DNA of 64,000 nt from Chamaelirium japonicum (GCA_947650365.1 OX393549.1:23797347-23861346), one strand, 5' to 3'; shown: positions 45,361 to 57,483, numbered from the stretch's first letter. Numbers and translations are program-made. The notes: a model not told the origin generated them from the letters alone.

Positions 45361-45612
45361 GGGTTATTTTGACTTTGCCCCCCAAATTTTGCCTTGAATT
45401 AGACTTTACCCCCCATCTTTTCATCAATTAGACTTTACCCCTCAAAACTAACTGTTCCGTCCGCTCACCCCCCAAAACTTTATTTCTTTTTCCGTCATCT
45501 CATCCTAGATGGTGAGCTGACGGAACAGTTAGTTTGGGGGGTAAAGTCTAATTAATATGGGGGGTAAAGTCTAATTAAAGACAAATTTGGGGGGACAAAG
45601 TCAAAATAACCC
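45361..45612. mobile_element. Mutator-type MITE, family A (copy 2)
   Basis: 252 bp with ends GGGTTATTTTGACTTTGCCC and AAAGTCAAAATAACCC and a perfect 9-bp duplication ttattaaaa (45352-45360 and 45613-45621). This is the cleanest copy and sets the family as Mutator-type. Confidence 0.92.
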
Positions 45613-45759
45613 TTATTAAAACATTAGCCCATCCCTTCATGCCACTTACTCCTTAGCGATTATGTCAAATGGGAAGGTAACAATGGTGGTTCACTTTGTC
45701 TGAATATCGGGCCTCCTATATCTCCAAGGGCCTTCCTTAAGGATTTGGTCACTTAAGGG

Positions 45760-46044
45760 TAGGGGTGGGATTTGGGCGGGTTGAAGGGTCTGATCACGCT
45801 CAATCCAACCTACACACATCTTAATCCGTTTTGTCTGTGGTACTTAGAAAACCATGGAAAGCTTAGTCTGTACTTGCTCATTTTAGTTTGCTCGGGTTAC
45901 CCAATTTGTCAAACAATAGACGGGTTCAATTTGATAACAATAAATAGAAATACTTGATCTATTAAAACCAAAACAAGAAAAACAAAATAAATTATTCTAT
46001 TAACCAACAATTACCACTACTATAAAAAATAAAATCGGCCAACA

Positions 46045-46103
<59 letters not shown>

Positions 46104-46321
46104 CTCTAAAACATCTATCGAAATCAACAACAGCAGCCCAACAAGCATGTATGCCACTAAACACGCCTACTCGGGTTCCTCGGGTTGGGAAATATGATGC
46201 GCAAACTCGTCCAAATTGAAATCGGTTTGATCTTTTTTTGTCCAAACCTATCCAAGTTTTTAATCAGCTTTGTCCATGTTTGTCCATTGTTCGGGTTGGG
46301 TTTGGGTCAGTCCCACCCCTG
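45760..46321. mobile_element. hAT-type MITE, 562 bp, with internal (CT)n
   Basis: Ends TAGGGGTGGGAT and GTCCCACCCCTG are inverted, and a perfect 8-bp duplication cttaaggg flanks them (45752-45759, 46322-46329). A (CT)n run lies at about 46049-46100. Confidence 0.88.
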
Positions 46322-46439
46322 CTTAAGGGATCGAGTCATTTTCGTCACGTCAGCCAAACAAGGCAGTGGGATTTTTGTTTCCACTCAACCAGTATACCAT
46401 CCTACTCCTTATATGAAATGTCGGATTTTTTTTTTCCCC

Positions 46440-46577
46440 ATTGCAATGGTCTCTGATCAATGGTTTCAGATTGTTTTTGCAGCATCACATCGGTGATGCT
46501 GACATTTTTCCACTTCAATTGCCTCTGATCGACGGTTCCGGTTGCTTCTGTAGCATCACATGGGTGATGTTGACATG
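46440..46577. repeat. ~82-bp tandem duplication
   Basis: Two units share CTCTGATCA/GA(T/C)GG and TAGCATCACAT(C/G)GGTGATG(C/T)TGACAT in order at about 46449-46505 and 46531-46577. Function unknown. Confidence 0.7.
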
Positions 46578-46730
46578 CGAGACCCAGCAAAGCGAGTGAT
46601 GAAGCCTTGCTCAAACGAGCAAGCCAAGATCTGTTCGCCAGGTTAAGGGCGGGGATAAGGGAGTCCATTGGACTGCGTTTCTTGTCACTTCACTCGCTCA
46701 AATGGGCAAGTGAACCCCTTGGTGATGCTC

Positions 46731-46833
<103 letters not shown>

Positions 46834-47080
46834 AAGATCTATTCGCCTCAACTTTACATGGAGAGGAGCCATATGTTTACAAAAAAAAAGGGGGGGGGGG
46901 GGGTGTCTAGGTGGTGAACATCATAGACGGGAGGGTGGTTGTAGCCACCAAAGGCGACGAGGGAGTGCCACCGAAGGTAGGCACTGTCATGCCGATAGGT
47001 ACGGGCATATTTAGCATATAATATAGCTACAAGTTCGGCCTCTCTAATTCATCCCACCTCATCTCTCTCTCATACCCACA

Positions 47081-47811
47081 TGTTGAAAATATGGCTTGAT
47101 TCCAGGGGGGCATGCGCACGACCTGGGCAGCTCGTGCGCACAATCTGGGCCACTCTGAGAAAGTCGACTCATCCTTCCCAGGTGGTCGATCGTGAGGTCA
47201 TGCACATGACATGGAGCTTGAGATTCTAGACACGTCCTTCCTCTGCTCGACGAGACTCGAGCACAGGAAGTCGTGTGCACGATTGTGTCTAGCAATGCAG
47301 GTCAGACCAAATTTGCACAATTTGTCTTTCCTTTTGGGAATATTTTGATGGGAATTTCTGGATAAAGCTTATATATATATATCTATTTCTTTGATATATA
47401 AAGGTGTTTAGGGTCTTGGGAATTATGTAAGGAAGAGAGGAAACTTTGTTTACTTTGAGAGAGGCTTCGTGAGGGTTTTGAGAAGAAGGAGATGCTCTTG
47501 GCGAAGATAATTCATCTCATTAGAGTTGAGTGTTGCTTATAACCCTATTTGGTTCTTTATTCTAGTAGAACGTCTGATCTTCATCGTCCGTGGTTTTTTC
47601 TGCAAGGATTTTCACATAAATCTCTCGTCTTTCTCTATGGTTGTTTCTTCTTGCCTTGCTATTTCTCTATTTTGTGTTAGTTTTTTTGTTCCATATCTAC
47701 TCATCGGAGAATCATCTTTTGCAATTGATCTTTGTTGATCCATTGTGGTTGGAACAATTCGGTATCGGATTGGTCATCCGGTATCGTTTAGCAGGATCCG
47801 CAACAACACAC
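47081..47811 (+). repeat. Possible solo LTR
   Basis: It begins TGTTGAAAATATGG and ends CCGCAACA, with TATA-like CTTATATATATATATC and GATATATAAAGG near 47370-47402, all compatible with an LTR. No clean 5-bp duplication is visible because of a CA-rich 3' flank. Not recognised as a known family. Confidence 0.4.
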
Positions 47812-48133
47812 ACACATTCATAGCCACCATCAAACAAGTACATGTATGTGATGTGCGAGAGTACGTGTGCTTGACATTACCGAAGCCTATACTGGTATAA
47901 ATTTAAGCAGAAATTTTTGAGAAACGGAATGGAAAATATTAATATTTTAATAAACGGAACTAAAGTTGGGAATTTGTCAAAAACGGATTTACGCCAACTG
48001 AGATGGCGTAAATTTCTTTTTTTTTATTTTTTTTTCATTTATTTTTATTCAATCTGTCGGCTCTTATTTTGATTTTTTTTTTCATTATTCTATCATCTAA
48101 CGGCTATTATTTTCTGTTCCGTTTTTAAAAATG

Positions 48134-48214
48134 TGGGGGCTAAAATCTAATTCAAGCAAAATTTGGGTAAAATCTAATTCAAGCAAAATTTGGGGGGTAA
48201 AGTCAAAATAACCC
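48134..48214. repeat. Partial family-A MITE next to an internal palindrome
   Basis: The right end of the family-A MITE (GTCAAAATAACCC at 48214) is present without its left end. It is separated from the full copy at 48284 by a 69-bp near-palindrome at 48215-48283. Probably the product of a rearranged or nested insertion. Confidence 0.7.
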
Positions 48215-48283
48215 TTCTTTTTATATACTCAAAGGCTTTACGCCATTTGAAATGACGTAAAGCCTTTGAGTAAATAAAAAGAA

Positions 48284-48562
48284 GGGTTATTTTGAATTTA
48301 CCCCCCAATTTTTGCTTGAATTAGATTTTACCCCCCACATTTTTATTAATTAGACTTTACCCCCAAAAACTAACTGCACCGTCAGCTCACCCCCCAAAAC
48401 TTTATTTCTTTTCCATCAGCTCACCCTTTCTCTTAGATGGTGAGTTGACAGAAAGTTAGTTTTAGGGGGGGGGGGGGGGTAAAGGTAAAGTCTAATTAAT
48501 GAAAATGTGGGGGGTAAAGTCTAATTCAAGGCAAAATTTGGGGGGTAAAGTCAAAATAACCC
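48284..48562. mobile_element. Mutator-type MITE, family A (copy 3), nested
   Basis: Ends GGGTTATTTTGAATTTACCC and AAAGTCAAAATAACCC. Flanking sequences are inverted copies of each other, CTTTGAGTAAATAAAAAGAA and TTCTTTATTTACTCAAAG, so the direct duplication is masked. It lies inside the Mutator-like element at 47908-48752. Confidence 0.85.
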
Positions 48563-48761
48563 TTCTTTATTTACTCAAAGGCTTACGCCACCCAAATTTA
48601 CGTCATCTCAGTTGGCGTAAATGAGGGTATTATCGGTATTATAAAAAAACCCAAAAGTTTTACGCCATCTCAAATGGCGTAAAGACTTTACGCCATTTGA
48701 GATGGCGTAATAGTCCGTTTTTGACTTCCATTCCGTTTCTCAAAAATTTCTGAAATTTAAG

Positions 48762-49381
48762 AGAGGCTGAGCAATGCTATATTTGTCCAGCTTTCTTTGT
48801 CTAACCTGTCTTGGCACTTGATCAAAATTGTCCCTTTTCTTGTAGTTTGGGACTGAGTGTGATTTATTGAACATGGTTAGGTGCAACAGACAGTTGCTAT
48901 TATTAGATCTTAGGTTGGGCAACAAAATTTGGCTCAAACAGTTGGTCTAATTGTATTTTTCGGGCAAAAATTGAGGAGGGAAGGAGGTAAGAGAATGGTG
49001 TTACTCTACTACAAATTAAAGGGAATCGAGGTTAAAGGATCGAGATAAGGGACGTAATTATTGAAAGCAAAATGAAAAGCACATCATTCTACTTAAAGAC
49101 TAAATGCATTCATCAATTCTACTTCAAAGTTAAGTGTTTTCGATATTTCTTTTTGGGTAATTATATTTGCACCCCAAAATTGAGGAGCATACAATGTTTC
49201 CTATTATTCACATATGAGTTTATATATAAAAAAAACTCTAAAAATAGGTGCTAATCAAAGGAATCAATAGAAATTAAAGGAAAGAAAAAAAAAATCTAGA
49301 ACGAATAGTTCTAACAACTCTCGAGGGGGGGGGGGGGGAGACAGACCGGCCTCTCCCTTACAATCGCAACCACCACCTATC
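48762..49381. other. AT-rich intergenic, nothing recognised
   Basis: Apart from a G run near 49326-49338, I see no structure. Confidence 0.4.
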
Positions 49382-51710
49382 TGTTAGAATTGGTGAGGTC
49401 TACAGCTCGTAAAAACCTATAGTTTAGCTATGTATGGTTGATAGTATAAGATTGCATCTAGGTACGTACCTTAGTACGTGTTCTGATTACAGAACAGAGA
49501 GCCATGGCTACATGGTAATCCTCTTGAGTGGGAGACTCAAGGGACTGGTCTCATGTAACCTAAATACGTTCGCAGCTCTGATTAGGGTTGGTCGCCCTAT
49601 CAGGCTAAGCTGTTGGGATGACAGAGCGTGGGTGTCTCCACCACGGTCATTACCAGGCACAGTATCTGTGGCCGAACGGAACCAACACGGTGCACAGATC
49701 GGTGAGCAGACACCGGTGCACTAAACCGTGTTTCTGCTTAGGGTAAAACGGTCCTAAACCCTGAGGAGCCATGTCTGGTGGACTAACCAGTTGTGTGGTG
49801 CTTTGGCGCACCAATGTGTGAGGATCCGGATGCAGTGATCCAAAACCACGGTGTACTGGGTTACCCGGGTGGCGTTGCATCAGTGTATTACTCCTGGAGG
49901 CTATCCACACCCCTAACGGGAGGTGTGTTCCTTGGTCTGACCTACGTCGTATTAAACCCTGGCCAGGTGGTCATCAGTTGGACTGGTGACGGATCCGGTT
50001 GCTCAAAAGAGTAATCGGAGGTACGATGTATATGGTCAACCTGGAAGGAACCGAGTCATATGAGCACTCGAGTCTGATGGTATTCTCCACCGCTCGAGTT
50101 GCATTATGGCACCAGTGGAGGGACATCGGGTTTACCATACTAAGCGGAGAGCAGGGGTATGAGGAAGAACATAGTAAGTCCGGGGGGATTGGAGTGCAGC
50201 CTGCGTCGCACTCTGGGTGGCTACGCAGGTTAACTCGGACTCAAGGATCAATGGTACACTCGGGTAGTGTGTCGATCGAGTCTGAGTTGGAAGCCATGAA
50301 CCCTGGTCCCTGAAGGTTCCACCTTATCGACATTATGTATGGTTCTTATACCATCTCCTCGAAACACAGAACGTAGTTAGAGGAAGCGAGAAATCTAAGC
50401 ATACGCTCCGTGAGTGCTTCGCACTAGTGCACGGTAGATGCGTAGCTACATGTGTGCACTAAGGGGAAACCCTAGATTAGTGCAGAGACGCATGTAGCAA
50501 TTCCTTGTCATAAGTGGACTTTGCCACATGGGTGCGATGCACCGGGACATGTTGCGAGTTGTCTAGTTGACTTCACTAGGGGCACCCTACGGGAACCTCA
50601 GAGAATAGTGAAATCACTGGTGCACTTCACTTATGTGTGCCTTGCAAAGTCTCGTACACGAGGAACGACCAACTATTGACATAAGGGCGTTTTGGTCATA
50701 CCATGCGTCACTATGCACTAAGGGGGCCGGCACTAAGTGTTGAGAGACTGGTCAAGGCCGGCCCTGTTAGTTTCAGGAGGTTGTTGCCTCCGATGAAAGG
50801 GTCGGTCAAGAGGCGCAGAAAACGGGCTGGTTTTGACCGTTTTCGAAAACAAGGAAAAGATAGAGATAAAAGAAGAGATATATAGGGAGAGGTTTGAATC
50901 AGTCAATCCTATCCGCTAGGCTTATCCGTAAGGATAAGGCCGGCCCTATATAAGGCATAGGGATAGAGGGGGGGACGAAATTAATGAGCCATGCAAGCCC
51001 TAGGGCCGGCCCAAGCCATGGGGGAAACCCTAGCCACCCCCTCTCCTCTCTTCGCATCTCCTCTCCCGTCTCTCTCTCCCTCGCTTGCGCCATTGGATGG
51101 CGACTCGTCTTCCTCGCATGGTGTTTTGTAGAAGGAGAAGGCTCGTCGTATGGAGGCACTCAGAGATCCATCGACGAGGTGCCGTACATCGTGTGAGATC
51201 GGGTGAACTAGAAGGCGTCTCCCGCAACCTTTTGCTGTCTAGAATCTGCACAGAAAATCAGCGTTGTTTCTGTGATTCCGAGAGCTACAGAAGTCTAAAC
51301 GATGTGAAACTTATTGCAAAAGTTGCGTCTTGAAGTTGGCTACTTGCAGTCCAAATTTCAGCCCAATCGGAGTTCGGAACAAAAGGTTATGGCCGTCGCA
51401 CCGAAGCTATGTCGAGCAGATCCGTAACCCGTCTCCATCGACAAAGAAGAAATTTGTCGCGGTGAAAGATTCTGCACGTAGGTATGATCTCTAACAAGTA
51501 GATCTAACATAATTAGAACATGCATACATGCTAGATTGTTCTTTTGCGTTAGATCGTCGTTAGGGGTTCACGTAGTTGCCATGCTAGTTTCATACACGCA
51601 TATGTAGATCGTTTCAATGAAAATTTTGATATGTAACGCACACCGCCTACGGTCCTCGGACCTTCACTTTGCTTCCGCTGTGGGCCTCTACCATGGATTT
51701 ATTTCCAACA
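49382..51710 (+). mobile_element. Solo Copia LTR, 2329 bp
   Basis: It runs from TGTTAGAATTGGTGAGG to TTTATTTCCAACA with a perfect 5-bp duplication ctatc (49377-49381 and 51711-51715). Strings such as CTCCACCACGG, GGTGCACAG and CGTCGCACTCTGGGTGGCTACGC match the Copia LTR at 9481, so it is a related subfamily. A TATA box, CTATATAAGG, lies near 50946. No internal region is present, so an ectopic LTR-LTR recombination is likely. Confidence 0.93.
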
Positions 51711-51784
51711 CTATCCACTATAATCACAGAGGGGGAAGGGGTTGTAGGTCGTCATTGCAGTCTCCCTCCCCCGTGCCGCGGTAA

Positions 51785-51827
<43 letters not shown>

Positions 51828-53282
51828 GAGGGGGGTTGCTGGTTGCAACCGTCGCGACCTCTCTCCTCCTCAAGCAGTAGTGAGCGAAAGAGAGAGGTTG
51901 GTCTATATATTAAAAAAAAAACCTAAAAATTAGGTGCAGCACTCACAGAAAGTGATAGAGAGAGACCCATTTAAGCATTATTATCTTTCAAACAATTCTG
52001 CACAGTTTCCCGAATTGGAGGTGGAGGGCAATGCTATACTTTAATCCAGTGATTACTATGAACTCAAATGACCATCTATATCAAAAGTCAACTTACCCAA
52101 GCATCGCTATAAAAAACAACAACTTGGACTAAACATCTGTATTTGGCATTCCTAATTCAAAAATGAAACCAAAGCAAGAGCCCCTCAACTTCTCCATGCG
52201 CCTCGTCGTTTTCGACTCTTCATCCATTTTGAAGAAATATTTGTCAATTGAATTTAGATACCCTACGCTGTTATAAGCCGATACTTTGTTCATTTAGTGA
52301 AGTTTGTCTATCATGTCCTCAATCACATCTCCCTTAACCCCCTCATCTTTTTTTTTTGTTTCACAAGGTCTTTCGTCTATTCTTTTCGGAGACTTAACCA
52401 TATCTCTTTCATTTTTCTCCTGTGAGTTTTTTCTTTTTGGTTGCAATTCGTCTTTAGGATCCAATGCTCTCTTCCTTGCATCTGACTTCTCCTAACTTCT
52501 TGTTAGATAATTAATTTTCTAAGGAATATCTACAACAGATAGCATACAAATTAATCAAATGATAGCATTGGTACAAGGCAATTCATAATTCAAAATCTAT
52601 TATACGTAATAAAAAATAATGTCTAATATTTAAAAACAAAAAAATAAGTAATTACTACCAAGAGTAAAGCATGTAATACTCTACGGTAGAAAATTATTTA
52701 TTCTTTATGTAATGCAATCTATTGTATGCAACAAAATACAACATTCAATATGTCCGTATTTATCTTTAATTACATGTATATTTTATTCACACCCATCATT
52801 CCTACGCCATTTTTACTGTATGAGTTTATCCTTTATCATATTCTTTGCTGTAATTTATGATTAGGGTGGTTATCAAACTGTCCAAACTCATTTTCTCTCC
52901 AAGATATTTCAGGAGTTCTTCCAAAACTAAGCAATGGTTTTAAACTGAATTGGATGTCAGTTGAAAATATTTCTCATTTAGTCTAATCCAGTTCAAGACT
53001 ACCACTAGCTTGTACGGTTGAGCTAGTAACCTCAAAATATTGTAATTCTTAATGACAATATTGAATCTCCACGAATAAAACTAGGAACAACACACATTTC
53101 AATATTATAGAAATAAATGATTGATAAAAACATCAAATAGCTCTAAACACGAAGCTTATCAATCAATTATAAAAATAAATCAAGAACTTCAAATAACTAA
53201 AACTCTCAATCCTAGAATAACTTTCCAAGGCCTAAACCAAGCAAGAAAGAGCAAGATTGCTTAGGTCAATAAACCACCTCTA
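51711..53282. other. AT-rich intergenic, nothing recognised
   Basis: Besides a (GA)n at about 51791-51823, this stretch is AT-rich with no repeat or gene that I recognise. Confidence 0.5.
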
Positions 53283-54036
53283 TGTTGGATTGTGTGTTGT
53301 ATGCACCCAACCTGTGCTGGAAGCACAGACAGCGCTCGGGCGAACCTGGAGACAAAGAGGTCCTCGGGGGGCGGCTGATATAACTGGCGCTCGGGCGAAC
53401 CCTATCGAGCGCCTGGGTGAAGTTTGTGGTAGAGCTTGGGTTGGGCTCTAGGTTGTCGGAGCCTGGATGAAATGATTTGGTTTCAGGGTGAACCCGACAA
53501 TCTGCAGACATTTTTTTATGCGGGATTAGGGTTTTATGTTTGGTTATTTAAGGACTCCTTGAGTCGCCATGTGTATTACGAGTTTTTAGTGTTTTTTGGA
53601 GAAGAAAATCATGTGACGTTGTTTTTGTGCCTTGTGAAGATTGGCTTGGGATTGAATCGATGCTTGCTCAGACGAGGATTGGCAAGATTGAAGAACGTCG
53701 GACCCGGTGGAGGAAGAGTATGATGCTCTCTACCTTGGTTCTTGTGGCACGGTACGGATTCTTGGTGAATTTTCTCGTCATCCTCGGTTCTTCGTAGAAG
53801 GTATGTAATCCCTGTAAGCATGTTTTTGTTTGGTGTTAATAGAAGAGATCCAATGCTCTCTGTTTGTGGATTAATCATGATTTGGGTGAAGCATGTTAAA
53901 TTTGTGTTATTCGTGCTTGTATTCTCGCTTGGTTTTCGATCATTTTGATACTTATTCTGTGACATGGTAGATCTTCATCAACTAATCCTCCGGTTGGAGA
54001 TCTGCTACCGCTGTGGAGGACCTCAAATTCCCAACA
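53283..54036 (+). repeat. Possible degenerate Copia-type LTR
   Basis: It begins TGTTGGATTGTG and ends CCGCTGTGG...ATTCCCAACA, an end resembling the other Copia LTRs (CCGCTGTGGGCCTC...TTTCCAACA at 51710). A duplicated GCTCGGGCGAACC lies near 53334 and 53388. No 5-bp duplication is seen. Tentative. Confidence 0.35.
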
Positions 54037-54218
54037 TGTCGGACCATCGGCTCCGAAGCCTATAATGAACGCACAAGCCTAAGATGATTAACAAACACGA
54101 GACCTCATAATTTATTATTACCTTTTATTAGATTTCAGGCTTGTTTCTTATGAAAAGCCCCAAGATTCCGCTACGGGTTCCGGCAAAACCCCCATGTTTC
54201 AACACGGGTTCCAACCGA

Positions 54219-54566
54219 TAGGGATGACAGTGGTGCGGTTTAAAACCGAAAACCGAGGTAATCTGCACGGCATGGTGCGGTTTTGGTTTGCCAAAATATA
54301 AAACCGTCGTGGTGCGGTACGATTTCGATTTTTGGTTTTGGTTTCGGTGTAACGGTGCGGTTTCGGTTTTGACCAAAATCGTATAAAACAATACCATTTA
54401 GATGTTTATAATGATAAACCGTGGTGCACAGCACCACACCGCATTGCATGGTGCGGTTTCGGTTTTACATAATAGTAAATCATTACAGTGCGATGCGGTT
54501 TCAATGTTATAGAGCGGTTTCGGTTTTATCCGAAACCATATCGAAACCGCACCGTTGCCATCCCTA
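54219..54566. mobile_element. hAT-like MITE rich in GGTGCGGTTT
   Basis: Ends TAGGGATGACA and TTGCCATCCCTA are inverted. Flanks (ccaaccga, gcaaagga) agree at 5 of 8 positions, so the duplication is decayed or absent. The body repeats GGTGCGGTTTCGGTTTT on both strands. Confidence 0.6.
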
Positions 54567-55552
54567 GCAAAGGACGAGCATCCGAAACTAGGCAGTGTGG
54601 AGCCACTTCGACGGGGTCGATCCGGACGAAATCCCGATTGAGATGGTCGATCCATATTCCACCAAACGAGGGACAATTTTGTCCAATAAGGAATCGTGTG
54701 CAGTTTTCGAACATAACCATGAATATAAAGATAAAGGTAAAAGCAAGTGGGTCCCTTTTTACATAATAGGTGGGAATTAGTGCCCATTTTTTTGTTAAAA
54801 TGCCGAGTAGGTTGCAACAATTGAGAGGGGGAGGGGGGGCACGTTTTCCACGAGACTAACGTGGGGTACAATTAGACGGCCCACCATGTACAAACTAACT
54901 CCGTTAGGATTTTTTTTTTTTGGGGTTAGCCGTAGCGGTACTGTGGCCTCACGTTCTGATTTGTGGATAATTATTAAAAAATAATAATAAAGAAAAAGAA
55001 TAATGAAAACCTTTTTTCTTTTTGGTAGAAAAAAAAAAATCCCACATGTTCTGCTCCGTAGATTAACGCCTCCGTCCAATCACAACCACACCTCGTTAAC
55101 GACTGCATCAGCTATCTTAGCCGTCTGATCATTCTCCAACCTCGCGGGTGAAAGCTCAAGGGTGAATCACGCCTAGCCGTGGATGCAGTGCGCGTTGCAT
55201 TTTGGGCTGCACGATCATCATCCACGGGCTGTGAGATGCTTGTTGCACCACGTCAGCCCTTACAACTGTTGTACCGGATTTTTCCACCTACACCCGGCTC
55301 ACGAAAAACCCCAGAGAGCAGCCACTTCACAAACCAGGAAAGCGTGGCCATGTCAACAGAGTCACGTGAGGTCGTGTACCTCTGTTCCTCCCCTCTTCTG
55401 CCCTCCGGGACCCAGTAATAATATTATATTTGCGCGAGGGTGTGCGGCTCACACAATCGGACAATGGAGAGGTAACCCTACCGCGTGGGACTGTAGCTCC
55501 ACGTGGTCGTCGAGCAGCTACCTAACCAAAGCAATTTTGCTACCCGGTTGAT
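54567..55552. other. Intergenic upstream of DWF1, nothing recognised
   Basis: A/T runs near 54909 and 55025 and GC-rich segments alternate. Open frames here (for example 55179-55551) resemble no protein family that I know. Confidence 0.4.
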
Positions 55553-55690
55553 CTGCTGCACTTGTTTAAGGCCCAGTCGTGGTGTGCCACGTGTCGATTA
55601 AAAGGCATAATGGTGCAGCATAGGTTAGGTAGGACGACGTGGCACACCAGGATTGGGCTGTAAAACAAATGCAGCTGTAGGTAACATTAC
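55553..55690. repeat. Foldback repeat in the DWF1 upstream region
   Basis: GCTGCACTTGTTTAAGGCCC...GTCGTGGTGTGCCACGTG at the left is matched in reverse by CACGTGGCACACCA-type and GGGCTG...CAAATGCAGC sequence at the right. It lies within 50 bp of the CCAAT and TATA boxes. The related 44406 sequence shows it is a repeat. Confidence 0.7.
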
Positions 55691-55711
55691 CTCGAGCGAA
55701 CCAGTGTGGTG

Positions 55712-55737
55712 CCAATCTCGGATCCGGGTCTATATAT
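55712..55737 (+). promoter_or_regulatory. DWF1: DWF1 core promoter: CCAAT and TATA boxes
   Basis: CCAAT at 55712-55716 and TATATATGA starting at 55731. A transcription start some 25-35 bases downstream, near 55760-55765, would place the CT-rich leader there in the 5' UTR. The start site itself is inferred. Confidence 0.65.
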
Positions 55738-55759
55738 GAGTCCCCGCCTTCCTCTTTCC

Positions 55760-56177
55760 CTTCGGCGATTTCGGGTGAAGGCGAAGCAGCTCCTCCCGTT
55801 CCGCAGGGCTCCGGTGAGCGTCTACCATTTTAGTTAGTTTGGCTTTTAAAGTTGTTTGTCCGACCCAAGTCACTGTAGATACCGGTGGCTGGGCTTAGTG
55901 AACAGTTGATACGGCCTCAGGGCCTTCTCCGACGTTTCGGGCTCTCGGAGAGGTTCCCTGTTCGACTCCCGGCAGTGGAGCGGACTGCCGCTCTTGTCTT
56001 GTTTGCGCGTGCGATCCTGGCCGTTCATTACGAAATTAATGAAATTAGCTTATATATGTTCAGTCACGAGTTCAGAGCCGTGGTGCATTTTAAAATACAT
56101 TTCTGTCGTTTTCACTGTGTTTTTTTTTTTTTTTTTGTGTGGCTTCCGTCGATTCTAGAATCCGGTGATCGCCGGCC
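55760..56177 (+). other. DWF1: DWF1 5' UTR with a probable leader intron
   Basis: A likely 5' UTR exon ends GGCTCCG before GTGAGC at 55814. A T-rich tract (56121-56136) and TTCTAG at 56153-56158 make a good acceptor, giving a leader intron of about 345 bases. The second leader piece (56159-56177) then runs into the ATG. No RNA evidence is available here. Confidence 0.6.
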
Positions 56178-57436
56178 ATGTCGTCGCCGGACTACCTACA
56201 AGTGCCGGTGCGGCCGAAGCGGCAGAAGATCTGGGTCGACTACCTGGTTGAGTTCCGGTGGATCATCATCGTCTTCATCGTCCTCCCCATCTCCGCCGCC
56301 CTCAACCTGATCGCGTACCTCGGCGAGCTCCGCGCCGAGCTGAAGCCCCAGAAGCGCCGCCTGCGCGAGCATGACGACAACGTCCGCCGGGTGGTCTCCC
56401 GCCTCCGGCAGCGCAACCCGGCGAAGGACGGGCTCGTCTGCACCGCCCGCAAGCCCTACATCGTGGTCGGCATGCGCAACGTCGACTACAAGCGGGCGCG
56501 CCACTTCGAGGTCGACCTATCCGCCTTCGACAACATCCTCGACGTGGACCGCGACCGCATGGTCGCCCGGGTGGAGCCCCTGGTGAAGATGGGCCAGCTG
56601 AGCCGCGTCACGGTCCCCATGGGCCTGGCCATCCCCGTCGTGTCCGAGCTCGACGACCTCACCATCGGCGGCCTCGTCAACGGGTACGGCATCGAGGGCA
56701 GCTCCCACATCTACGGCCTCTTCTCCGACACCCTCGTGGCGCTGGAGCTGGTCCTCGCCGACGGCCGCCTCGTCCGGGCCACCAAGGACAACGAGTACTC
56801 GGACCTCTTCTACGCCGTGCCCTGGTCGCAGGGCACGCTCGGGCTCCTGGTGGCGGCGGAGGTCAAGCTGATCGCGGTGAAGCCGTACATGCGGGTGACG
56901 TACACGCCGGTCCGGGGGACGCTGCGGGAGATGTCGCAGATGTACGCGGACTCGTTCGCGCCGCGGGACGGCGACCCGGCGAAGGTGCCGGACTTCGTGG
57001 AGTCGCTGATCTACACGCCGGGGGAGGGGGTGTTCATGACGGGGCGGTACGCGGGGGAGGAGGAGGCGCGGCGGAGGGGGAGCTTGATCAACCGGATCGG
57101 GTGGTGGTTCAAGCCGTGGTTCTACCAGCACGCGGAGACGGCGCTGAAGAGGGGGGAGTTCGTGGAGTACATCCCGACGAGGGAGTACTACCACCGGCAC
57201 ACGCGGCCGCTGTTCTGGGAGATGAAGCTCATCCTGCCGTTCGGGGACCAGTGGTGGTTCCGGTGGGCCATGGGGTGGGCCATGCCCCCCAAGATCGCGC
57301 TCATGAAGATCACGCAGGGGGAGGCCATCCGCAAATACTACCATGACATGCACGTCATCCAGGACATGCTGCTGCCGCTCTACAAGGTCGCCGACGCCCT
57401 CGAGTTCCTTCACCGCGAGATGGAGGTAAACCCACA

Positions 57437-57483
<47 letters not shown>

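Larger units (their letters stand above)
47908..48752. mobile_element. Mutator-like non-autonomous element with repeated palindromes
   Basis: Terminal inverted repeats of ~25 bp start CAGAAATTTTTGAGAAACGG, and a perfect 9-bp duplication aaatttaag flanks them (47899-47907 and 48753-48761). Inside, TTTACGCCA...TGGCGTAAA palindromes occur about six times. A family-A MITE and part of another are inserted in it. There is no transposase. Confidence 0.93.

Noticed and set aside
56196-57437. 306-residue minus-strand frame and other frames across DWF1 exon 1
   Set aside because: Antisense shadows of a GC-rich exon; the plus-strand frame has clear full-length family similarity.
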